A DNA stretch of 43,833 nt from Acidimicrobiia bacterium (GTDB lineage: Bacteria > Acidobacteriota > Vicinamibacteria > Vicinamibacterales > UBA2999). The stretch is taken from positions 1 through 43,833 of the forward strand of contig VFZG01000032.1 in the NCBI GenBank assembly GCA_016871275.1, in the 5' to 3' direction. Both the position numbers and the translations under genes were made by a program. The notes beneath the pieces were generated by a model, which did no database searches, had not been told where the DNA came from, and saw only the letters and a list, made by a program, of their open reading frames with translations. Positions 16,512-23,760 of this stretch are shown piece by piece. The first letter of the stretch is position 1, and each line of letters starts with the position of its first letter.

Positions 16512-16723
16512 TTGATGATTACTCCACAGGCGATCGGGGTTCCGGGGTTGCCGCCGGGCTCGGTCTTGCCGTCGTCCGCCCGCTCGTGAACGGGCAGCGC
16601 GGTCCCGCCGTTGGTCCTCTTGGCATCCTTGATGTCGACGTGCTTCATCTGCGCCGACACCGCGGTACCGATCAGCCAGAACAGCGCGACCGTAGTGCGC
16701 ATGCGAGTCATGATTTTCATCAT
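16508..16723 (-). CDS. Small secreted protein of unknown function (71 aa)
   Basis: Not recognised. The N-terminus is a signal peptide (MRTTVALFWLIGTAVSA, cleavage before Q). The mature part is about 47 residues, polar, with HVDIKDAKRTNGGTAL and PIACGVIIK, and has a single cysteine. The start is one of two adjacent ATG codons (16723, 16720) after AAGGG. The stop overlaps the GTG start of the cupredoxin-like gene by four bases, so the two products are probably made together. The gene diverges from the SAM-riboswitch operon. A role as partner of the copper protein is only a suggestion from this overlap. Confidence 0.6.
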   Translation of the reverse strand: MMKIMTRMRTTVALFWLIGTAVSAQMKHVDIKDAKRTNGGTALPVHERADDGKTEPGGNPGTPIACGVIIK

Positions 16724-16743
16724 ACCCTTAGTGACTCAACGCA

Positions 16744-16772
16744 TTGACATATGTAGATTCATGTCGTACTAT
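16744..16772 (+). promoter_or_regulatory. Sigma70-type promoter of the riboswitch operon
   Basis: A perfect TTGACA (16744-16749) is followed after exactly 17 bases by TACTAT (16767-16772), which matches TATAAT at four of six positions. Transcription would begin near 16779-16780, about 20 bases before the riboswitch closing stem. Confidence 0.65.
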
Positions 16773-16798
16773 CGCGTCATTCCCGCACGACCGCGGGA

Positions 16799-16900
16799 CT
16801 TATCCAGAGTGACCGAGGGCACAGGCCCGACGACGTCACAGCAACCGGACGGCAAGCGTCACGGTGCTAATTCCTGCCCGGCACGGCCGGGGGAGATAAG
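16799..16900 (+). ncRNA. SAM-I (S-box) riboswitch
   Basis: S-adenosylmethionine-sensing leader. Stem P1 is CTTATC (16799-16804) with GATAAG (16895-16900). The kink-turn side starts CAGAG. P2 has GTGAC (16809-16813) with GTCAC (16835-16839) and GGGC with GCCC inside. The conserved CAGCAACC follows. P3 is GACG with CGTC (16848-16860). The hallmark core GGTGCTAATTCCTGC lies at 16863-16877. The 3' strand of P1 sits between the Shine-Dalgarno sequence (GGGGGAG, ending 16895) and ATG at 16903. SAM binding that closes P1 should therefore hide the ribosome binding site, pointing to translational rather than terminator control. A MetK-like gene in the operon fits SAM feedback. Confidence 0.93.
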
Positions 16901-16902
16901 CG

Positions 16903-18321
16903 ATGACGGACTCACACACACGTCTCTCCACGCTTGGCGCGTACGGCTTCGAAACTCAAGAACCCCTCATCCTGGCCGCGCTCGTCACCGGCGACCCGCT
17001 CCTGCTCATCGGCAAGAGCGGCACGGGCAAGACGTTCCTCCTGAATTCAATCAGCGAGGCGCTCGGGCTCGAACACCGGCACTACAACGCCAGTCTGATC
17101 TCGTTCGACGACCTCGTCGGCTTTCCCTACCCGGACGACGAGAAGACCGCCGTCCGGTTCCTCGAAACGCCGGCCACGGTATGGGGCGCCGAGTCGGTGC
17201 TGATCGACGAAATCTCCCGCTGCAAGCCGGAACACCAGAACCGGCTGTTCTCGCTGGTCCACGAGAAGAAGATCCAGGGGCTGCCGCTCGCGTCGCTCCG
17301 CTACCGCTGGGCCGCGATGAACCCGTGCACGACCGACCAGTCGCCGGGCGAGGAATACCTCGGCTCGGAACCGCTCGACCCCGCGCTGGCCGACCGGTTC
17401 GCCGTCATCCTCGACGTCGGCGACTGGACGTCGCTCGACGAGACCGACCGCCGGCGTGTGGCCGACCCGGCCGGCGAGGGTGTGACGTCCGACGACGGCG
17501 GCGCGCTGCGCGCGAAGCTGGCGCAGTGGCAACCCGCCTTTGCGGCCGCCCTGCGCAACTGCCCGCCGCAGGTCATCGGCTACGTCTCGGCTGTGGCGAC
17601 GGCGCTGAACAACGCCGGCATCCGCATCTCGCCGCGCCGCGCCCGCCTGCTCTCGCGCACGCTCGTCGCCGCGCTCGTCATCGACGATGACGCGCTGACG
17701 GACGTCAGCAGCCGGCGCACCGACCTGTTGTTCCGTCTCGTCCTCGATGGGAGCCTGCCGCACCGGGCGTGGGGCGTTGCCCCGGACGCCGACAAAGTGC
17801 TGGCCGCCCACACGCTCGCGTGGAACGCGACGATGGCGAGTCCGCGCGACCGGTGGCTGCACCAGTTCCATCTGGAGCGCGCGCTCGACCGCAAGGCGCG
17901 CCTGCTGCTGAAGCACTGCCCGGACGCCGACACCGGCACACTCGCCGTGGAGCAGCTCCTGGCGAACGAACCGAGGGCATGCGCGGCAGCCTTCGCGCTG
18001 GCGGCGTTCCCGGCGGCCCTGGCGGGACGATTGCCGATTGGCGCCGAGGGCGTGAACGACCTGGGCCGCGCCGCCCAGCCGCTGCTCACGGTCGATGGCG
18101 AGGTCACATGGCAGGAGCGTCTGTCGGACGCGAACACCACGCACCCCGAACTGGCGGCCTACGCCGCCGTGCTCGAGCCGCTGGAGGAAGCGCGGCGGAA
18201 GCGCGCCGAACAGCTGCTCTGGTACTGCGCGGTCGCCAAGATCGCCGTGGCCGATCCGCGCAAGCTGGAAGCCGAGTTCGACCGCTGCGTGCGTGTCTTC
18301 GCGCGGGAGGTGGCGTCATGA
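16903..18321 (+). CDS. MoxR-like AAA+ ATPase (472 aa)
   Basis: AAA+ ATPase of the MoxR/CbbQ-like kind, which usually remodel partner proteins together with a VWA protein. Walker A is GKSGTGKT (37-44) and Walker B is VLIDEIS (D102, E103). A sensor 1 asparagine sits in WAAMNPCTTD, and DPALADRFAVILDV is the typical arginine-finger region. The C-terminal 250 residues, helical with a late coiled-coil-like EEARRKRAEQLL, are not recognised. First gene after the riboswitch. Its ATG is seven bases from the Shine-Dalgarno sequence and two from the P1 stem. Its stop overlaps the next start as ATGA. Confidence 0.88.
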   Translation: MTDSHTRLSTLGAYGFETQEPLILAALVTGDPLLLIGKSGTGKTFLLNSISEALGLEHRHYNASLISFDDLVGFPYPDDEKTAVRFLETPATVWGAESVLIDEISRCKPEHQNRLFSLVHEKKIQGLPLASLRYRWAAMNPCTTDQSPGEEYLGSEPLDPALADRFAVILDVGDWTSLDETDRRRVADPAGEGVTSDDGGALRAKLAQWQPAFAAALRNCPPQVIGYVSAVATALNNAGIRISPRRARLLSRTLVAALVIDDDALTDVSSRRTDLLFRLVLDGSLPHRAWGVAPDADKVLAAHTLAWNATMASPRDRWLHQFHLERALDRKARLLLKHCPDADTGTLAVEQLLANEPRACAAAFALAAFPAALAGRLPIGAEGVNDLGRAAQPLLTVDGEVTWQERLSDANTTHPELAAYAAVLEPLEEARRKRAEQLLWYCAVAKIAVADPRKLEAEFDRCVRVFAREVAS

Positions 18322-18782
18322 CGCTCGCGGCGGACCAAGGTTGGCCGCTCCACGGTCCCGGCCTGCTGATGAACAGCGGCGGTCCGTGCAGCCGCACGCG
18401 TTCTGAACGCATCCGCACGACCGTCCTCGGAGACGACGATGGCCCGGTGCGGTGCCCGAAAGTGCTGCGGGTGGCCATCGACTTCGGCCGGCAGAGCCCG
18501 TTGCGATGCGTCGAGCGGTGGCTCCGCGCGGCCGGCTTCGAGACGGGGAACGAAGCGCGCGCCATCGTCTCGCTGCCGGATCGCCGGTGCATCTGCCAGG
18601 TCGATCCCCACCCGGTGCCGGTCAGCGCCGGTTCGCTGACGGCCCTCGAGGGCCTCGGCCTGGCGCTCGTGCTCGGGCTGTGCACGGCCAGCTTCTACGA
18701 CCCGGCACGGCCGGTGCTCTGGACCACGACGAGCCTCACGCGTCGTCTCGTGCTCTACGACGGAGGAGGGTTCTACGCATGA
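18318..18782 (+). CDS. Unknown 154-aa protein between MoxR ATPase and VWA protein
   Basis: Not recognised. ATG at 18318 overlaps the MoxR stop (ATGA), and the TGA at 18780-18782 overlaps the start of the VWA gene (ATGA). The coding assignment therefore rests on tight coupling in a conserved-looking operon. The protein has no signal peptide. It contains several cysteines (SGGPCSRTR, VRCPKVLRV, LRCVERW, RRCICQVD) and a hydrophobic alanine/leucine segment near LEGLGLALVLGLCTASF. It could be a small adaptor for the ATPase or VWA protein; no direct evidence supports this. Confidence 0.65.
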   Translation: MTLAADQGWPLHGPGLLMNSGGPCSRTRSERIRTTVLGDDDGPVRCPKVLRVAIDFGRQSPLRCVERWLRAAGFETGNEARAIVSLPDRRCICQVDPHPVPVSAGSLTALEGLGLALVLGLCTASFYDPARPVLWTTTSLTRRLVLYDGGGFYA

Positions 18783-20143
18783 AGCCCCACGAGTTTCACG
18801 ACCTCTACCGGGAACTCATCGAAGAGAACCCGCTCGCGGTCCGGGCGGTGCTGAAGATCCTCGCCGTCGAGTTCACGACGGACGTGCCCACGCTGGCCGT
18901 CACCTGCGAGGGACGCCCGCGCCTGCTCGTCAACCTGAAGTTCGTCAGCGAGCACTGCCGCGGCCCCGCGGAAGTCAAGGCCGTCGTCTGCCACGAGTTC
19001 CTGCACGTCCTGCTGCGCCACACGGAACGGCTGACACCGTCCACGCGCGCCGAGCACATCGCCTTCGACGCGGTGATCAACGCCATCATCCACCGGTCGA
19101 TGGGCGAGTCTGCCAGCGCGATGATGAGCCGGTACTACGCGAACGAGAAGGGCGTGTGCCGGCTGCTGCGGCCGCCGACCAAAGACGAGCGGAGCAAGGC
19201 CGAGAGTGCTCGGTGGAGCCGGAGCTTGCCGAAGCGTGGCAGCCCGCGGCAGGTGTCGCAAGCCTGGATGGGCCTCTACAACGGTCAACTGGTGGCCGAC
19301 GACATCCGCGAGCTGATCGAGGACCTGCAGTCGCAGATGCAGCAGACCAGGCTCCTGCTCATCGGCGACCACGACAGCGACGGCGCCGGCGTGAGCGCCG
19401 CCGCAGACGACGTCCTGGCGGCCGCGCTCGAAACTTCACTGAAAGCGATGAACGGCAGCGGCGTATTCCGAAGCCCGAAGGGCCGCGGCCTGGGCGCCGA
19501 GGCGTACGCCGCCGAGTTCAGGCAGGCCGACACGGCGGTCGAACGCTGGCGCCGGCAGACCTACGACGTGCTGCGGCGGCACCTCGTGCCCGACCCGCGT
19601 TCGGCGGCGCGCGAGCACGCTTCGTCCGACTACACGCTGCCGGTGCTGTCGTCGGGCGATCGCCGGGCCGCGCTCCGGGCGCGCTGGAGCCCGTTGCTGC
19701 CAGACGCGCGGTGGAACACCGCGAAACCGTCGCGTGCCGGGTCCGCGCACGTCTACCTGGACGTGAGCGGGTCGATGCACGCCGAGATGCCGCACATCGT
19801 CGCGCTGCTCGGCCGGCTGTCGCGCTGCATTCGCCGGCCGTTCTGGGCGTTCAGCACGAAGGTGGCGCCGGCGCGGATCGAGCAGGGCCGCCTGATCGCG
19901 GACACGACCGGCGGCACGAGCATGGCCTGCGTGCTCGAGCACGTCGCCTGCACGAGGCCTCGCGCCGCGGTCGTCGTGACCGACGGATACATCGAAGCCG
20001 TCAGCCGCGCCGACGCCGCGGCGGCGGTCGCCTCGACCCGGCTGCACGTCATCGTCACGCGCGACGGTACCACGACGCCGATCGCGGCCGCCGGACTGCC
20101 GTATACCCAACTGGCGAGGTTCCCCAATGATCCGCATAAGTGA
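18779..20143 (+). CDS. HExxH metallopeptidase-like/VWA protein, DUF2201 type (454 aa)
   Basis: Two recognisable halves. The N-terminal half has a zincin-like motif CHEFLHVLLRH (H72, E73, H76), with FDAVINAIIH following as in DUF2201_N putative metallopeptidases. The C-terminal third is a VWA-like domain with MIDAS start YLDVSGSM (D328, S330, S332), a TGGTS loop and VVVTDGYI. This architecture typically pairs with MoxR-type ATPases, which is the case here. The start is supported by GGAGGAGGG and the ATGA overlap with the upstream gene. Its last 17 bases overlap the MetK-like gene. Whether the HExxH site is proteolytic is unknown. Confidence 0.85.
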   Translation: MKPHEFHDLYRELIEENPLAVRAVLKILAVEFTTDVPTLAVTCEGRPRLLVNLKFVSEHCRGPAEVKAVVCHEFLHVLLRHTERLTPSTRAEHIAFDAVINAIIHRSMGESASAMMSRYYANEKGVCRLLRPPTKDERSKAESARWSRSLPKRGSPRQVSQAWMGLYNGQLVADDIRELIEDLQSQMQQTRLLLIGDHDSDGAGVSAAADDVLAAALETSLKAMNGSGVFRSPKGRGLGAEAYAAEFRQADTAVERWRRQTYDVLRRHLVPDPRSAAREHASSDYTLPVLSSGDRRAALRARWSPLLPDARWNTAKPSRAGSAHVYLDVSGSMHAEMPHIVALLGRLSRCIRRPFWAFSTKVAPARIEQGRLIADTTGGTSMACVLEHVACTRPRAAVVVTDGYIEAVSRADAAAAVASTRLHVIVTRDGTTTPIAAAGLPYTQLARFPNDPHK

Positions 20144-21209
20144 AGTGGTGCTGCCCGGCCATCCGGACAAGTTCTGCGATCAGGCCGTCGACGCGATCGT
20201 GGCCGAGTGCTACCGCGCGGACCCGCGCGCCTACTGTCAAGTCGAGATGAGCGTTTGGGCCGACCAGGTGTTCCTGACCGGCGGCATCGTGACGCGACGA
20301 CCGCTGCGGCGCGCGCCGGCGGAGATCGTGAAGACCGTCGGGCGCGAGATCGGCTACACGGGCGCCAACGCCATCGACGCCGCGCGCTACGACGTCGGCG
20401 ACACCGTGCGCCAGAAGCGCCAGGATCCGCGGCGCTGGACCGACAAGGTGAACGACCAGTGCGTGACCATCGGCTGGGCCGGCTACGACGAGAAGGTGTC
20501 GTGGCTGCCGCCCGAGCACTACCTGGCGCATGCGCTCGGGGAGGCGCTCGCGTCAAGCTGCGGCGCGGGGCGGCTGGCGGGGCAGGGGCCCGATGGCAAG
20601 CTGCTCGTGCGCGTGCGCGAGAGCAGCGACGTGTGGCACGTCGAGCAGGTGCTCGTCACGCTGCAGCAGTTGCCGGACACGCGCTTCGTCGATCTGTGCG
20701 CGTGGACGACGGCGGAACTGCGCGCGTCGTACGAGACCGTGCGCGCGCGCGACCGGCGGTGGGCGGCGCCGTTCGACGACATCGAACTGCTCGTCAATCC
20801 CAACGGCCCGCTCGTCAACGGCGGCAGCGACGGCGACAACGGCCAGACCGGGCGCAAGCTGGCCGTGGACTACTACGGCCCGCGCGTGCCGATCGGCGGC
20901 GGCGCGCTCTCAGGCAAGGACCTGAGCCACATCGATCGCGCGGCCGCGTACGCGGCGCGGCAGGCGGCGGTCCAGGCCGTGGCGTCCGGCGCGCGCGAGT
21001 GCCGCGTGACGCTCGCGTATGCGCCCAATCGCGACCTGCCGCTGGACGTCGTATACGAGATGGACGGGCGCGGGGATCGGCAGACTGCGTCGTGGTTGGC
21101 GCACTCGGCCGTCCGCGAGCGGTATGGGGCGACGAGCTTCGATGCGGCGCTCGGCCGCGGCCGGCACTTCACGGATCTGTCGCAGGTGTGGAACCGGGGG
21201 GTGGCGTAG
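20127..21209 (+). CDS. metK: Divergent S-adenosylmethionine synthetase (MetK-like, 360 aa)
   Basis: Predicted to make SAM from ATP and methionine. Retained signatures: GHPDK (11-15), REIGY, NDQ (109-111, the GDQG region), NGGSDGDNGQTGRK (K244) and GGGALSGKD (257-265) followed by RAAAYAAR. It is about 20-30 residues shorter than usual MetK (about 384-400), partly in the gating-loop region (90-108). By manual alignment to E. coli MetK, the methionine-contacting glutamate of GGEITT is isoleucine (I54), GDQG is NDQC, and the lysine after SGKDPS is histidine (H268). It therefore could be a housekeeping-independent paralogue with altered activity. Translation is likely coupled to the VWA gene; the leader is a SAM riboswitch. 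Confidence 0.85.
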   Translation: MIRISEVVLPGHPDKFCDQAVDAIVAECYRADPRAYCQVEMSVWADQVFLTGGIVTRRPLRRAPAEIVKTVGREIGYTGANAIDAARYDVGDTVRQKRQDPRRWTDKVNDQCVTIGWAGYDEKVSWLPPEHYLAHALGEALASSCGAGRLAGQGPDGKLLVRVRESSDVWHVEQVLVTLQQLPDTRFVDLCAWTTAELRASYETVRARDRRWAAPFDDIELLVNPNGPLVNGGSDGDNGQTGRKLAVDYYGPRVPIGGGALSGKDLSHIDRAAAYAARQAAVQAVASGARECRVTLAYAPNRDLPLDVVYEMDGRGDRQTASWLAHSAVRERYGATSFDAALGRGRHFTDLSQVWNRGVA

Positions 21210-21296
21210 GAAGTTCGATCGCGCCGTGACCCGTTCCGTCACACCGCAGTGCCACAATGTCGCTGCAGGAGAAACCGTGCTGACGGATCGTTTCGA

Positions 21297-21473
21297 TCGC
21301 GCGCCGCGCGGCGAGAGCGAGAGCGCGATGGGCCTGCCCTCACCACGCTCTTCCCAGGGCTTTTCCCTACGATCGAAGAGTTGCACCGCGAAGCCGCGCT
21401 CCGCGAGCGCGCCCGCCACGAAGGCTCCCGCGGGCCCTGCCCCGACGACCGCGACCTTCAAGGCGGACTTCAC
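21297..21473 (-). pseudogene. Truncated FAD-dependent monooxygenase, N-terminus only
   Basis: A GTG start at 21473 opens a clear Rossmann FAD-binding fold: KVAVVGAGPAGAFVAGALAE, then acidic LFDRRE and GEGRPIALSLSPRGA, as in kynurenine 3-monooxygenase-like hydroxylases. After about 59 residues the similarity stops (near 21297), and the frame runs on antisense into the MetK-like gene. The start overlaps the stop of the aldolase fragment as GTGA, so the two were once an operon. It is interpreted as a gene cut at its 3' side by recombination. Confidence 0.7.
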
Positions 21474-21823
21474 CCCTTGCCCATCGCCTTGCGCGTCACG
21501 CCGGCTGCGTCCGACGCCGCCTGCAAGAGGAGCCCGCCGTCGCCGCCGAGCACGAGGAGCTTCGCGCCGAGCTCACGCGCGCGACGCGCCTCCTCCGGCT
21601 TGCCGATGAACGTGCCGAACGACTTCCCCGCTGCGTGCACCGCCCGGGCAATGCGCTCCATGCGCCGCAAGCACGAGCGTGCCCACGGTCTCCGGGTTCA
21701 TGACGCCGTGCTCGCCGTCGATGACGATTGTCTCGAAGCCGCCGGCCGCGAGGAACCCGAGGTCGCCGGGTCTCGGATCGCCGCGAAGGTGCCGACGAGC
21801 GCGCGCTCCGCGAGGAGCGGCGC
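21470..21823 (-). pseudogene. Frameshifted, internally deleted HpcH/HpaI-type aldolase
   Basis: Reading from 21823 on the minus strand, pieces of an HpcH/HpaI aldolase (citrate lyase beta-like, metal-dependent) appear in different frames. GTFAAIRDP comes first, then FLAAGGFETIVIDGEHG with the conserved glutamate and histidine, then HAAGKSFGTFIGKPEEAR and KLLVLGGDGGLLL to the stop at 21470-21472. The middle of the roughly 250-residue enzyme is missing and at least one frameshift is present, so it cannot be functional. Confidence 0.65.
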
Positions 21824-21850
21824 GCGCGAAGGAGGAGGAGTAGCTATGGC

Positions 21851-21873
21851 CTAATACGGCTTATCGTATTGTC
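21851..21873. repeat. Short junction repeat, copy A
   Basis: CTAATACGGCTTATCGTATT, internally palindromic (AATACG with CGTATT), sits at the boundary between the aldolase debris and the truncated membrane-protein paralogue. Related copies lie at 23265 and 23738. Confidence 0.5.
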
Positions 21874-21950
21874 ACGACGATAAGGAAGTCGCTCGCGATG
21901 GCGGTCCATTCCTGCTTGCGCACATGCGCGATGATGCGGCGCAGGATCAT
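21861..21950 (-). pseudogene. Truncated paralogue of the adjacent membrane-anchored protein (29 aa)
   Basis: ATG at 21950 overlaps the stop of the 21947-22717 gene (ATGA) and starts a near copy of that gene's N-terminus (RKQEWTAIA, DFLIVV). After about 26 codons the similarity ends at the copy-A junction repeat, and a TAA follows at 21861-21863. The DNA of this stretch closely matches 22640-22717, so it is the head of a tandem duplicate whose remainder has been lost. Confidence 0.7.
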
Positions 21951-22717
21951 TGCGGCGCCCCGATTTCAGCCTGCCTCTGGTCGATTAGGCCGGCGATGCG
22001 CCTGTGACTTTCGAGCATGCGCCTCACGTCGAGGAGGCGAGCGGAAGTCATGTAGGACCGATAAAGAATGGCGTTTCTGAACGCTAGCGTCCTCATCACG
22101 GCCGGCGATATGGACGACGGTGCGGCGTCGGGCAGCCAGCTGATCGGGGGCGGCGCGCCGTTGACATTGGGATGCCGAAAGGGGCCCGCCATATCGATGC
22201 CGGATATGAGAGGCGGGTCGGAGAACAAGTAGGTTATTTGGGTTTCGTCCTGCTCGCGGCGCACTGCGTCGGCAACCTCTGCGCTTAAGGATTGCAGCGC
22301 GGAAATCAGCGGCGGGCTTGAGATCGCATTCAATCGGCCCGACCCCTTCAGCGCCTCGTAGGTGACCTGCCGGATATTTAGGGTGGCAAGGTGAAAGAGG
22401 CCGTGGGCCACCAGGCGGTCCCGGAGGTGCGGCTCCATCGTCGCCTTCGGATCAAGGCTGAAGGTATAGAGCGCCGCGCGCGCCTCTTCCTGACGCTCCA
22501 ACGCTGCGATCAACTCTTCCAGTTTGCCAATGGAGTAGACGACATCCTCCTCCATCGTCGAGAGATAGTTGATCTCCGCTGATCGCTCGACACGCGCCAT
22601 GTTCCAGTTGTTGACCTGGAGACCGACGAAAACACCTACCACGACAATAAGGAAGTCGATCGCGATGGCGGTCCATTCCTGCTTGCGCAGGTGCGCGATC
22701 ACGCGGTGCAACAGCAT
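21947..22717 (-). CDS. Membrane-anchored protein of DUF6090-like type (256 aa)
   Basis: Resembles DUF6090-type proteins, whose function is unknown. A short basic N-terminus (HLRKQEWTAIAID) is followed by one transmembrane helix (about 18-36, FLIVVVGVFVGLQVNNWN) and then a largely helical extracytoplasmic or cytoplasmic domain of about 215 residues. That domain contains ERQEEARAAL and QSLSAEVADAVRREQDE. The first 40 residues are the recognisable signature. No enzyme motif is visible. The start at 22717 follows GGGGGATAAAGG. The gene stands inside a region of broken genes and may itself be recently acquired; a truncated tandem copy overlaps its stop. Confidence 0.7.
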   Translation of the reverse strand: MLLHRVIAHLRKQEWTAIAIDFLIVVVGVFVGLQVNNWNMARVERSAEINYLSTMEEDVVYSIGKLEELIAALERQEEARAALYTFSLDPKATMEPHLRDRLVAHGLFHLATLNIRQVTYEALKGSGRLNAISSPPLISALQSLSAEVADAVRREQDETQITYLFSDPPLISGIDMAGPFRHPNVNGAPPPISWLPDAAPSSISPAVMRTLAFRNAILYRSYMTSARLLDVRRMLESHRRIAGLIDQRQAEIGAPQ

Positions 22718-22970
22718 CCTTTATCCCCCGCTTGCTAAAGGAACAATGTCTCACATCCATTCCGCTGGCGAGGCCAGTGTCGACCTAACCCCGTAAATCC
22801 ATGGATGGATTTTTCCCGATCCCGCCCAACCCGGTCAGTGGGTCCCACTCCGCCGAACGGTCCAAGTATCGCCGAAAGGCGACATTCGACCCCAATGCGA
22901 CGCTTTGCCCCCCAACACTTTGGCGATAGCGATACCGATGTCCATATCCGCCACCTGAGGAAGCGACCCC
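22718..22970. promoter_or_regulatory. Intergenic region between divergent genes
   Basis: No gene was seen. It must hold the upstream regions of the DUF6090-like gene (minus) and the broken hydrolase (plus). A short AT-rich inverted repeat AAATCC/GGATTT (22795-22812) followed by a few T residues is the only structure noticed. Confidence 0.35.
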
Positions 22971-23420
22971 ATGCCAGCAGTCTTTGTCCACGGCGTGCCC
23001 GACACCTCAGAAATTTGGAATCCTCTACTCTCCAGCATCCGCCGCAGCGACGTCGCATGTCTTTCGCTACCTGGCTTCGGCAACAAGCGCCCTGACGGCT
23101 TCGCGCCCAACAAGGACACATATGCCGATTGGCTCGTTTCAGAGCTTCGAAAGATTGATGGTCCAATTGATTTGGTTGGACATGATTGGGGCCAGCGCAG
23201 ATCTTGCGACGCGACGCCACGAAGGGCTGGGTCCGCGAACCGGCGTTCGGTGCACCAGAGGCCGCTCATACGGCGTATCGTCTCGTCTTCGTGGTCACAT
23301 TCCGCAGGCGCGGCAAATCGTCAAGAAGCTGATGGCGCGGCCCTTCCGACTCGAAGCCGGAGATGGCGATCAGCCCGTCCTCGTCGGTGCGGCGAGCCCG
23401 GCGAACCTGTTTGGAAATGA
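22971..23420 (+). pseudogene. Broken alpha/beta hydrolase, N-terminal third intact
   Basis: ATG at 22971 (GAGG ten bases upstream) starts a convincing alpha/beta-hydrolase of epoxide hydrolase/haloalkane dehalogenase type. It has the oxyanion-hole turn FVHGVPDTSEIW and the nucleophile elbow LVGHDWG, with aspartate as nucleophile. Immediately after the elbow (about 23195) the sequence no longer resembles the family in any frame, and the open frame continues as arginine/serine-rich nonsense to 23420. The cap domain and catalytic histidine are absent. Copy B of the junction repeat lies downstream at 23265. Confidence 0.7.
23265..23287. repeat. Short junction repeat, copy B
   Basis: CTCATACGGCGTATCGTCTC, preceded by GAGGCCG as is copy C. 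It lies inside the nonsense tail of the broken hydrolase. Confidence 0.5.
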
Positions 23421-23621
23421 ATGGGCAATTATGGTGGCGTCCCCGACGGGATTCGCTGCACATTGCACCGAAATCTTTCTAGAGATTGCTCTCTAGAATG
23501 TCCTATTTCGATTTAGTGTTTGCACTTTCGAGCCGGTAACGGCCGAAAGAGAACGAGGGCCAGATGGCCTATCCTTCTGCATTGTTTCTCTTGGACGGGA
23601 AACGCAGAAGGAGGAGCACCA
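23288..23621. other. Unassigned sequence in the decayed island
   Basis: Open frames exist on both strands (for instance a plus frame ending EIFLEIAL at 23496), but no start, ribosome binding site or recognisable family supports any of them. It is probably gene or insertion-sequence debris. Confidence 0.4.
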
Positions 23622-23708
23622 ATGACCCTCGCGGAGAGCATACAAGGGTTTCGGCTGCGCGTGTTGCGGGAGGCGGTGCGGAGCGGCAATGTGGCCGAAA
23701 CCTGCTGA
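23622..23708 (+). pseudogene. Transposase N-terminal fragment (28 aa)
   Basis: ATG at 23622, with a strong AAGGAGGAG eight bases upstream, starts MTLAESIQGFRLRVLREAVR and then SGNVAETC, followed by TGA. The pattern is the opening of a helix-turn-helix transposase or integrase, in which VAETC would continue into the recognition helix. It is cut there, 30 bases before copy C of the junction repeat, so only the head of the element remains. Confidence 0.5.
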
Positions 23709-23737
23709 GAACGGGCGTTCCGTCCACCGGGAGGCCG

Positions 23738-23760
23738 CTAATACGGTCTATCGTCTTCGC
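23738..23760. repeat. Short junction repeat, copy C
   Basis: CTAATACGGTCTATCGTCTT with GAGGCCG before it, matching copies A and B at most positions. Its minus strand supplies the stop codon of the fragment at 23748-24128. Confidence 0.5.

Noticed and set aside
21800-21832. GCGCGC-rich palindrome in the aldolase remnant as a regulatory site
   Set aside because: Low-complexity GC alternation inside pseudogene debris; no gene start nearby depends on it.
22795-22814. AAATCC/GGATTT inverted repeat with T residues as a terminator
   Set aside because: The stem is short and AT-rich, and it lies upstream of both flanking genes, where a terminator is not expected.
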